Shown here: in pieces, positions 1 through 5,175 of the stretch | Layout of the letters: the number at the start of each line of letters is the position of its first letter | How positions within the stretch are numbered: the stretch's first letter is position 1 | From: an uncultured Polaribacter sp. | Lineage (GTDB): Bacteria > Bacteroidota > Bacteroidia > Flavobacteriales > Flavobacteriaceae | DNA: 5,175 nucleotides | Reading direction: 5' to 3' | Assembly (NCBI GenBank): GCA_937936695.1 | Contig: CALHCK010000093.1 | Location: forward strand, 1 to 5,175 | The notes under the pieces: model-generated | Seen by the model: the letters and a program-made list of their open reading frames with translations, nothing else | Database searches by the model: none | Told to the model about the DNA's origin: nothing | Made by a program: the position numbers and the translations under genes

Positions 1-3
1 TTA

Positions 4-516
4 ATGCAAACAATTTCTAGATTTATTTTATTTAAACTTTTGGGATGGGAAATAATAAATGACTTTCCGAGAGATATAAATAAATATATTATAATAGTAG
101 CTCCGCATACTAGTTGGTTAGATTTTCCTATTTCAGTTTTAACCAGAGTTAGTTTAAACATAATGATTCACTTTCTTGGAAAAAAATCTTTATTTGATGG
201 TCCGTTTGGTTTTATTTTTAAAGCCTTAGGAGGGATTCCTGTAGATAGATCTAAAAAGAATAACTTGGTAAATACTGTAGCTACAATTTTTAAAACTAGA
301 AAAGAGTTTAGGTTGGCATTGTCTCCTGAAGGAACTCGTAAAAAAGTGACAAAATGGAAAACAGGATTTTATTATATAGCTAAAGAGGCTAACGTACCTG
401 TTGTAATGGTACATTTAGATTTAGCCAATAAAAAGCTTAAAATTTCTAAACCTTATTACACTACATCAGATAAAAATAAGGATTTTGATAAATTTTATAC
501 CTTTTTAGGGCGTTAA
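4..516 (+). CDS. 1-acyl-sn-glycerol-3-phosphate acyltransferase-like protein (PlsC/LPLAT family)
   Basis: This is a 170-residue lysophospholipid acyltransferase-like protein, expected to move an acyl chain from acyl-ACP or acyl-CoA to a lysophospholipid or related acceptor at the inner membrane. All four family blocks are visible. Block I is HTSWLD with catalytic His35 and Asp40 (H-x4-D). Block II is around GGIPVDR at 76-82. Block III is SPEGTR at 107-112. Block IV is NVPVV at 130-134. A hydrophobic stretch at about 28-34 leads into block I, but there is no clear N-terminal membrane anchor. It is shorter than typical PlsC (about 240 residues) and resembles the compact flavobacterial branch of about 180 residues, ending soon after a DFDKFY segment. 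The ATG lies 3 bases inside the window, so an upstream start cannot be excluded, but the N-terminus looks natural for this branch. The exact acceptor is unknown. Confidence 0.88.
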   Translation: MQTISRFILFKLLGWEIINDFPRDINKYIIIVAPHTSWLDFPISVLTRVSLNIMIHFLGKKSLFDGPFGFIFKALGGIPVDRSKKNNLVNTVATIFKTRKEFRLALSPEGTRKKVTKWKTGFYYIAKEANVPVVMVHLDLANKKLKISKPYYTTSDKNKDFDKFYTFLGR

Positions 517-573
517 CGTAAAAAAAACAGTAAATTAATTTAATTTTAACATTATTTTTAAATTAAAAAATAT

Positions 574-581
574 TACTTTTG
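574..581 (+). promoter_or_regulatory. Candidate Bacteroidetes -7 promoter element
   Basis: TACTTTTG matches the Bacteroidetes -7 consensus TAnnTTTG at every fixed position. It lies 58 bases after the acyltransferase stop and about 80 bases before a strong terminator on the same strand. No good -33 TTG or TTTG is seen at the usual distance upstream, where the sequence is plain A/T, so the promoter rests on the -7 match and its position. It would start transcription at about 585-590. Confidence 0.5.
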
Positions 582-585
582 CAGA

Positions 586-691
586 GTAAACAATACTTTT
601 TAATCGAGATTAGGGGCTTTATTATTTATGAGTTTACAAAATAGCACAAGCTATAATATATAAGTCTTCAGTTTACTGAAGACTTTTTTTT
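586..691 (+). ncRNA. Candidate small RNA of about 105 nt between the acyltransferase and pepT genes
   Basis: A consensus -7 element (574-581) and a strong intrinsic terminator (662-691) frame about 105 bases that belong to neither flanking gene. Pairing is visible inside. TAAT/ATTA closes a CGAG loop at 601-612 and can be extended by four U-G pairs (597-600 with 613-616). ATAGC/GCTAT closes an ACAA loop at 641-654. The terminator stem is at 662-685. The only open frame is 11 codons (ATG at 628, stop at 661-663), so a tiny peptide is possible but weak. The transcript faces the end of pepT head-on and has no downstream plus-strand gene, which argues against a leader or riboswitch. I cannot assign it to a family. 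The flavobacterial 6S-type RNA is one candidate of similar size, but I do not recognise its structure here. The 5' end is estimated from the -7 element. Confidence 0.4.
662..691 (+). terminator. Strong intrinsic (rho-independent) terminator
   Basis: AAGTCTTCAG at 662-671 pairs perfectly with CTGAAGACTT at 676-685 around a TTTA loop, and eight T bases run from 684 to 691. This is a textbook plus-strand terminator. It would end the small RNA and any read-through from the acyltransferase gene. On the minus strand the same hairpin lies 10 bases past the pepT stop, but it is followed by mixed A/T and not a T tract, so it would terminate pepT transcripts less efficiently. Confidence 0.85.
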
Positions 692-695
692 GTGA

Positions 696-1934
696 TTAAC
701 TTTTTTCGGTAATTTTTTGAGCAATACCAATAATTACCTCTGTAGCTTTTATCATAGATTCTACAGGTACATATTCAAAACGTCCATGAAAATTATGTCC
801 TCCGGCAAAAATATTAGGACATGGTAACCCTTTAAATGATAATTGAGCACCATCTGTTCCTCCTCTTATAGGTTTAATAATAGGAGTAATATTTAAATCT
901 TTCATAACGTTTTCAGCAATATGTACAATGTGCATTACTGGTGTAATTTTTTCTTTCATGTTAAAGTATTGATCCTTTATTTCTACAGAAACCAATTCTT
1001 GATTATATATTTTATTAAAATTAAAAGCAATATTTTGTATAAACTTTTTTCTGTCTTCAAAAAGATTCATATCATGATCTCTAATAATGTATTCTAAAAC
1101 AGTTTCTTCTACATTACCCTGCATGTCATGTAAGTGAAAAAAACCTTGGTAGCCAGTAGTTCTTTCCGGAACATCGGTAATTGGCAGTGCAGCAATAAAT
1201 TTGTTAGCAATTAACATAGAATTTATCATTTTACCTTTAGCATAACCAGGGTGTACAATTTTACCTTTAATAGTAACTATTGCACTTGCTGCATTAAAGT
1301 TCTCGTATTCTAGTTCTCCAATTTGGCTACCATCCATGGTATACGCCCATTCTGCACCAAATTTATCAACATCAAATAAATGAGCACCTTTACCCACTTC
1401 TTCATCAGGTGTAAAACAAATTCTAATTTTACCATGTTTTATTTCAGGATGTGCTATTAAATATTCCATAGCAGTTACAATTTCTGTAACACCCGCCTTA
1501 TCGTCTGCACCTAAAAGAGTGGTGCCATCTGTTGTAATTAATGTTTGTCCTTTGTATTGCAGTAAATCATCAAAATAACTGGGAGATAAAACAATGTCTT
1601 TTTCTTCATTTAAAACAATGTCTTTACCATCGTAATTTTCTATAATTTTAGGTTTTACATTAGCTCCTGTAAAATCTGGGCTAGTATCTATGTGTGCAAC
1701 AAAACCAATAGTAGGCACTAGATAATCTATGTTACTAGGCAATGTTGCCATTATGTAACAATTTTCATCTAGCTCTATTTCTTGCATTCCTATTTTAGTT
1801 AATTCTTCAACAAGAATTTTAGCTAAATTCCACTGTTTTTCAGTACTCGGAAAAGCAGAATTTTTAGGATCGGACTCTGTATCTACGGCAACATATTTTA
1901 AAAATCTGTTGGTAATATGTTTTTTGTTTATCAT
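696..1934 (-). CDS. pepT: Peptidase T (tripeptide aminopeptidase, M20 family)
   Basis: This 412-residue cytoplasmic zinc aminopeptidase removes the N-terminal residue from tripeptides. Its length fits PepT (about 408-410). Two-zinc M20 residues are all present: His81 and Asp83 in HIDTSPD, bridging Asp144 in GADDKAG, the general base Glu178 and ligand Glu179 in TPDEEVGKG, Asp201 in TMDGS, and His383 in NFHGRFEYV. The PepT-specific signature GGTDGAQLSFKGLPCPN is at 358-374. The lid/dimerisation domain falls between about 210 and 330. There is no signal peptide. The ATG overlaps the stop of the upstream lipoprotein gene (ATGA, 1931-1934), so translation is probably coupled, and the pair should share a transcript that starts upstream of 2527. 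No catalytic residue is missing. Confidence in PepT over other M20 peptidases is high because of the C-terminal signature. Confidence 0.96.
   Translation of the reverse strand: MINKKHITNRFLKYVAVDTESDPKNSAFPSTEKQWNLAKILVEELTKIGMQEIELDENCYIMATLPSNIDYLVPTIGFVAHIDTSPDFTGANVKPKIIENYDGKDIVLNEEKDIVLSPSYFDDLLQYKGQTLITTDGTTLLGADDKAGVTEIVTAMEYLIAHPEIKHGKIRICFTPDEEVGKGAHLFDVDKFGAEWAYTMDGSQIGELEYENFNAASAIVTIKGKIVHPGYAKGKMINSMLIANKFIAALPITDVPERTTGYQGFFHLHDMQGNVEETVLEYIIRDHDMNLFEDRKKFIQNIAFNFNKIYNQELVSVEIKDQYFNMKEKITPVMHIVHIAENVMKDLNITPIIKPIRGGTDGAQLSFKGLPCPNIFAGGHNFHGRFEYVPVESMIKATEVIIGIAQKITEKS
1587..1625. repeat. Short direct repeat inside pepT (15 bp, 24-bp period)
   Basis: TAAAACAATGTCTTT occurs at 1587-1601 and again at 1611-1625 on the plus strand. 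It encodes two copies of KDIVL (residues 104-108 and 112-116) on the pepT strand. The period is a multiple of three, so the frame is kept. The second copy falls where PepT proteins normally have a similar VLSP segment, so this is probably local similarity within the gene and not an insertion. Confidence 0.7.
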
Positions 1935-2527
1935 TTTATAATTCTCAATTTTTCTATTAATGAAATAGCATTACAAATTCTAATATCTACATCTTTATTA
2001 CCGAATATTTCTGCTTTAGCAATAATAAATTTTTCATCGTTTAACTTTATAAAAAAATGGCACACCTTATAATTAAACCCTTTTTTCTTGCCTCTAGATA
2101 CGGTGTAATAAGTGGGATAATTAATTAAAGTTGTTTCTCCTGATTTAACTTTTATTAAGTTTTTAGTTAAGTTTTCGTGTTCTTTTTTTAGTTTAAAAGC
2201 ATCGTTTAAAGTAATTTTTTTGTTGATGGCGGTAATATCTAAAAGAAAAGAAGCGGTTAGTTGTTTTGTGGTATCTGCAGAGTAAATTGAAGATTGTATT
2301 TCATTTACGTATAAGTTTGTATTCCAGCTTTTAGGTAATGCAATGGTAAATGTTTTTTTAGCGTCTTCAATAGTTTCTAAATCAGTATGTTTTTTCTGAT
2401 TGCAATTAAAATTTTTACTGATTTCAGAAGGTTTATCACAAGAAAGTAACACTAAAAAACAAGTAATAAAAATTAGTGTTGTTTGTATAATATGGTTTTT
2501 ATTTGAAGGAGAAATTTTTGTGTACAC
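1931..2527 (-). CDS. Predicted lipoprotein of unknown function, upstream of and coupled to pepT
   Basis: This is a 198-residue protein that I do not recognise as a named family. A signal segment at about 13-29 ends in a lipobox, LLSC, with Cys30 as the likely lipidated residue, so it should be anchored in the envelope. The mature part starts DKPSE; an acidic residue right after Cys is compatible with, but does not prove, export to the outer face in Bacteroidetes. The segment FTIALPKSW at 60-68 followed by mixed alpha/beta sequence is reminiscent of PsbP/DcrB-like folds; this is inference. Other cysteines are at 42, 156 and 185. The start codon is GTG: there is no in-frame ATG between the upstream stop and the lipobox, and no internal Met at all, so GTG at 2525-2527 is the only standard start that leaves a full signal peptide. 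Its stop overlaps the pepT start by four bases, which implies an operon. Confidence 0.75.
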   Translation of the reverse strand: MYTKISPSNKNHIIQTTLIFITCFLVLLSCDKPSEISKNFNCNQKKHTDLETIEDAKKTFTIALPKSWNTNLYVNEIQSSIYSADTTKQLTASFLLDITAINKKITLNDAFKLKKEHENLTKNLIKVKSGETTLINYPTYYTVSRGKKKGFNYKVCHFFIKLNDEKFIIAKAEIFGNKDVDIRICNAISLIEKLRIIK

Positions 2528-2633
2528 TTTATTATTTAAAGATTAATAGAAATACTAAACTATTAATTTTTTAAATATTTTCAGCATTTTATTTTAAGTA
2601 AAAATAAATAAGGCTTTTGTTTTAATTTTTTGA

Positions 2634-2641
2634 TACTTTTA
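2634..2641 (+). promoter_or_regulatory. Possible promoter for the patatin-DUF72 unit
   Basis: TACTTTTA matches 7 of 8 positions of the TAnnTTTG -7 consensus and lies about 40 bases before the patatin ATG. A TTTG at 2616-2619 could serve as the -33 element, but the gap of 14 bases is shorter than usual. The whole divergent spacer 2528-2682 is A/T-rich. I found no convincing -7 element on the minus strand for the lipoprotein-pepT pair, nor any operator-like inverted repeat. Confidence 0.3.
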
Positions 2642-2682
2642 TAGGGTTGTACTATAAATAGGTAAAATATTATTTTTAAGAA

Positions 2683-3636
2683 ATGAAAAAAGCATTGGTA
2701 ATTTCTGGAGGAGGAAGCAAAGGAGCATTTGCAGGTGGTGTTGCTCAGTATTTAATGAAAAAAGAGAAAAAAAAATACGATTTGTTTTTAGGAACTTCTA
2801 CAGGTAGTTTAATGGTTTCTCATTTGGCTTTAGGAATGTTAGATGAACTTAAAACGTTGTATACTAACGTAGATCAAAAAACAATATTTAGTAATAACCC
2901 TTTTAAAATAAAAAAAGTAGCAGGAGAAAAGGTAATAAGCATAAGGCATTTAAATACATTTTGGAATTTTTTAAATGGAAGAAAAACTTTTGGAGAAAGT
3001 AAAAATTTAAGAAGTCTTATTAAAAAGAAGGTAACCAGACAGATGTATAACGACATTAGAAAAAATAAAAAAGATGTTGTGGTTACAGTTTCTAATTTAA
3101 CAGCCAACCAAATAGAATATAAATCTATAAACGATTGTTCTTATGAAGATTTTTGCGATTGGATTTGGGGTTCTTGTAATTATGTACCTTTTATGAGCTT
3201 ATTAGAAAAAGGTAATTGTCAATATGCAGATGGTGGTTTTGGATCTTTAATACCTATTAGAGAAGCTATTTTAAGAGGCGCCACAGAAATAGATGCAATT
3301 ATTTTAGATACCGAAGTTACACAAATTAATAGGTTGCCATCTAAAAATCCGTTTTCGTTACTTTTTAATGTTTTCGATTTTATGTTAACGCATGTAGAAA
3401 GGCATAATATTACTATTGGTAAATTAGCGGCAAACAATAAAAACATTCAGCTTAACTTATATTATACTCCTACTGTTTTAACAACAAATTCTCTTGTTTT
3501 TGATAAAGTTTTAATGCGTAAATGGTGGAAATCTGGTTATGAATATGCCAAATCTAAAAAAGAAACACTTATGAGCGAATTTAGACCAGATATTTTAACA
3601 GACAAAGAAATAGAAGAGGGATTAGATAAATCTTAA
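2683..3636 (+). CDS. Patatin-like phospholipase family protein
   Basis: This 317-residue protein is a predicted serine lipid acyl hydrolase of the patatin family, which uses a Ser-Asp dyad to cleave acyl chains from phospholipids or other acyl esters. The three family blocks are intact: the oxyanion-hole glycine loop SGGGSKGAF at 8-16, the nucleophile elbow GTSTG at 37-41 with Ser39, and the catalytic Asp183 in DGG (183-185). There is no signal peptide or membrane segment, so it is probably cytoplasmic and may touch the inner face of the membrane; a Lys/Arg-rich stretch at about 94-130 could help with that (inference). The ATG is preceded by A-rich sequence and no Shine-Dalgarno, as is normal in Bacteroidetes. 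The DUF72 gene follows after 2 bases, so the two are almost certainly one transcript. Substrate and physiological role are unknown. It is not a secreted patatin fused to a surface-antigen barrel, as it lacks those domains. Confidence 0.9.
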   Translation: MKKALVISGGGSKGAFAGGVAQYLMKKEKKKYDLFLGTSTGSLMVSHLALGMLDELKTLYTNVDQKTIFSNNPFKIKKVAGEKVISIRHLNTFWNFLNGRKTFGESKNLRSLIKKKVTRQMYNDIRKNKKDVVVTVSNLTANQIEYKSINDCSYEDFCDWIWGSCNYVPFMSLLEKGNCQYADGGFGSLIPIREAILRGATEIDAIILDTEVTQINRLPSKNPFSLLFNVFDFMLTHVERHNITIGKLAANNKNIQLNLYYTPTVLTTNSLVFDKVLMRKWWKSGYEYAKSKKETLMSEFRPDILTDKEIEEGLDKS

Positions 3637-3638
3637 AA

Positions 3639-4538
3639 ATGAAATTTGGAAAAGTTGAGCATCCAGAAAATATAGATTTTTCTTTGCCCAAAACACATAC
3701 CGAAACGTTTAGGTTATTAGCAAAACAAGAAAAGCTTTTAAAACCATCTGTTTATGTTGGTTGTGCTAAATGGAATAAAGCTGATTTAAAAGGTTTTTAT
3801 CCCAGAGGAACAAAAGATGAATTGGTATACTATGCGCAACAGTTTAATGCAATAGAATTAAATGCTACTTTTTACAGGCAATTTAACGATTTGCAATACA
3901 CAAAATGGTATCATAAAACGTCTAAAGATTTTAAATTTTTCCCAAAGTTAAGTCAAGAAATTAGTCATTTTAAACAGCTGGTAGGTGTAAAAGATTATGT
4001 AAACACTTATTTAGAGAATGCTTTATATTTAAAAGAAAAACTAGGAACTATTTTTTTACAACTTCATATTAATTTTAGTCCTAAAAACTTTAAAGATCTT
4101 AAAAATTTTGTGATAAGTTGGCCCCAAAACATTCCTTTAGCAATAGAAGTAAGACATAAAGATTGGTTTTTAGATACTGTTGCTTCATCAGAATTTTATC
4201 AATTATTAGAGGAAAACAATATTGCTAATATTTTGGTAGATACAGCAGGAAGAAGAGATATGTTACATATGCGTTTAACTAATAATGAAGCTTTTATTAG
4301 ATATGTAGGAGCAAATCATACCTCTGATTATGATAGGTTAGATGCTTGGGTTAAAAGAATTAAAGAATGGCGAGAAGCGGGTTTGCAAAATATTCATTTT
4401 TTTATTCATCAAAACTTAGAAGAAGCATCTCCTTTGTTAGCAAGTCATTTTATTAAAAAATTAAACTCAGAGCTCAAGCTAGATATAAAGATTCCTGATG
4501 ATAGAAATAACCTTAATGGACAGTTGTCTTTGTTGTAG
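3639..4538 (+). CDS. DUF72 domain-containing protein (YecE family)
   Basis: This 299-residue protein belongs to the DUF72/YecE family, predicted TIM-barrel proteins whose biochemical role is not settled. Hallmarks are the start of the barrel YVGCAKWNK at 39-47, FYPRGTK at 53-59, the signature IELNATFYR at 72-80, FFPKLSQEISH at 100-110, AIEVRHKDWF at 168-177, and the late segment FIRYVGAN at 219-226. There is no signal peptide, so it should be cytoplasmic. About 35 residues precede the barrel, and the ATG lies 2 bases after the patatin stop; both fit this as the true start and indicate translation coupled to the patatin gene. The protein ends in QLSLL (295-299), after a charged linker IPDDRNN, which resembles a beta-sliding-clamp-binding pentapeptide; see findings. 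Family membership is firm, function is not. Confidence 0.9.
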   Translation: MKFGKVEHPENIDFSLPKTHTETFRLLAKQEKLLKPSVYVGCAKWNKADLKGFYPRGTKDELVYYAQQFNAIELNATFYRQFNDLQYTKWYHKTSKDFKFFPKLSQEISHFKQLVGVKDYVNTYLENALYLKEKLGTIFLQLHINFSPKNFKDLKNFVISWPQNIPLAIEVRHKDWFLDTVASSEFYQLLEENNIANILVDTAGRRDMLHMRLTNNEAFIRYVGANHTSDYDRLDAWVKRIKEWREAGLQNIHFFIHQNLEEASPLLASHFIKKLNSELKLDIKIPDDRNNLNGQLSLL

Positions 4539-4559
4539 AATTTTTTAAATAAAAGTGTT

Positions 4560-5123
4560 TTAAAAACGATACCCAATTCGTATGTTTAAAGCAGCTGCTA
4601 ATTCATTGCTGTTTTTTGTAAGGTTATTTTGATCTCTAAAGACATAACCATATCCAATCCCTATTCCTGTTTCGTAATTAAAATGTTTACCTATATTTCT
4701 TTTTAAACCCCAAGTAGGTATTATGGATATAGCACTAGTGATATCAATATTATTATTGTTTGAAATAACGAACCAGTTAGGATGAAAATTAGTGCTTAAT
4801 GAAATAAAATTACCACTATTTCCATCAATTCTTTTAGATTTTTGAGCTCTTTTATTTAGGTTGTAATAAAGCCTAGGTTCAATAGTAATAACAGGTGTAG
4901 CTATAAATTCGGTTTCATTACTAGAAATAGAAGATCTAATTCCTAAATTAAGCCCAATTTCAGAGCGTAATGCAATTGAGTTTGTTAATTTAGTCTCATT
5001 ATGCACCCATATACCTAAAACACCTGTTTGAATGCCATAAATAGATTTTTCTACACTCGTATTTTGAGATTTGGTAATAAAAGTTAATCCACAGAAAATA
5101 ATAGTTAGTAATATCTTTTTCAT
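4560..5123 (-). CDS. Small outer-membrane beta-barrel-like protein
   Basis: This 187-residue exported protein has features of an outer-membrane beta-barrel. It has a signal peptide, MKKILLTIIF..., ending near KSQ at 18-20, a common flavobacterial cleavage context, with no lipobox Cys. The mature part has alternating hydrophobic/polar stretches rich in Gly and aromatics (for example SEIGLNLGIR at 54-63, ETGIGIGYGYVF at 151-162, ALNIRIGYRF at 178-187) and ends in Phe, the usual signal for barrel insertion. The central EPRLYYNLNKRAQK (82-95) followed by NSGNF (102-106) is a pattern I associate with uncharacterised flavobacterial outer-membrane proteins. I chose the ATG at 5121-5123; a longer frame starts at a TTG (5145-5147) but would only add eight residues before an otherwise complete signal peptide. 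It converges on the DUF72 gene with 21 bases between stops. No specific ligand or transport role can be assigned. Confidence 0.75.
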   Translation of the reverse strand: MKKILLTIIFCGLTFITKSQNTSVEKSIYGIQTGVLGIWVHNETKLTNSIALRSEIGLNLGIRSSISSNETEFIATPVITIEPRLYYNLNKRAQKSKRIDGNSGNFISLSTNFHPNWFVISNNNNIDITSAISIIPTWGLKRNIGKHFNYETGIGIGYGYVFRDQNNLTKNSNELAAALNIRIGYRF

Positions 5124-5175
5124 TTTTTTATTTATAAATTCTCTCAAAGAACGATAAAATAATTATACATATATT

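Noticed and set aside
226..414. Minus-strand open frame of 62 codons inside the acyltransferase gene
   Set aside because: It lies fully antisense to a gene with intact catalytic motifs; its protein is low-complexity (Ser/Phe/Tyr-rich) with no recognisable features.
511..518. Palindrome CGTTAACG at the acyltransferase stop as a terminator
   Set aside because: It has no loop, is followed by an A run and not T, and the true terminator is at 662-691.
1587..1625. Direct repeat in pepT as a mobile-element footprint or slippage site
   Set aside because: It keeps the frame, encodes a KDIVL pair in a region where PepT normally has similar residues, and has no flanking inverted repeats.
2874..3446. 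Two minus-strand open frames (2874-3107 and 3219-3446) inside the patatin gene
   Set aside because: Both are antisense to a convincing patatin; their hydrophobic content mirrors the A/T-rich coding strand and not real membrane proteins.
2683..3636. Patatin as the effector of a cyclic-nucleotide (CBASS/CapV) defence system
   Set aside because: No nucleotidyltransferase (cGAS/DncV-like), E1/E2/JAB or other CBASS partner is present in the flanking genes; the neighbour is a DUF72 gene. A stand-alone housekeeping patatin is simpler.
4539..4559. Terminator between the convergent DUF72 and barrel-protein genes
   Set aside because: There is a T6 run at 4541-4546 but no G/C-containing hairpin before it on either strand.
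5124..5175. Promoter for the barrel-protein gene
   Set aside because: The best minus-strand candidate (CTTTG near 5145-5149) lacks the TA of the -7 consensus and sits too close to the ATG; the region is cut by the window edge.

Overview
The window is AT-rich chromosomal DNA, most likely from a marine-type member of the Flavobacteriaceae (Bacteroidetes). Four things point that way. Upstream regions lack Shine-Dalgarno sequences. Candidate promoters resemble the Bacteroidetes -7 element TAnnTTTG. The last gene has an export signal ending in 'SQ' and an outer-membrane protein ending in Phe. The acyltransferase, peptidase T and DUF72 proteins look like their flavobacterial relatives. The genus cannot be fixed from the sequence alone.

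Layout, left to right. Bases 4-516 (+) encode a short lysophospholipid (PlsC-type) acyltransferase. Bases 517-695 hold a promoter-like element and a perfect 10-bp hairpin terminator about 80 bases downstream, with no substantial protein gene between them; this looks like a small RNA gene of about 105 nt. On the minus strand a two-gene unit follows: a predicted lipoprotein of unknown function (1931-2527) overlaps peptidase T (696-1934) by four bases, ATGA. The divergent spacer 2528-2682 separates it from a second two-gene unit on the plus strand: a patatin-like phospholipase (2683-3636) and, 2 bases later, a DUF72/YecE-family protein (3639-4538). Convergent to that is a small outer-membrane beta-barrel-like protein on the minus strand (4560-5123), with its upstream region running into the right edge.

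How the genes relate. Acyltransferase and patatin both act on membrane lipids (acylation and hydrolysis), but they sit in separate transcription units and nothing shows they work together. Peptidase T finishes peptide breakdown in the cytoplasm, while its coupled partner is an envelope lipoprotein, so the link is one of expression and not an obvious pathway. No mobile element, CRISPR, tRNA, rRNA or defence module is seen. Most of the window is ordinary core or near-core chromosome. The points most worth checking are the small RNA candidate, a clamp-binding-like C-terminal pentapeptide on the DUF72 protein, and the two tightly coupled gene pairs.
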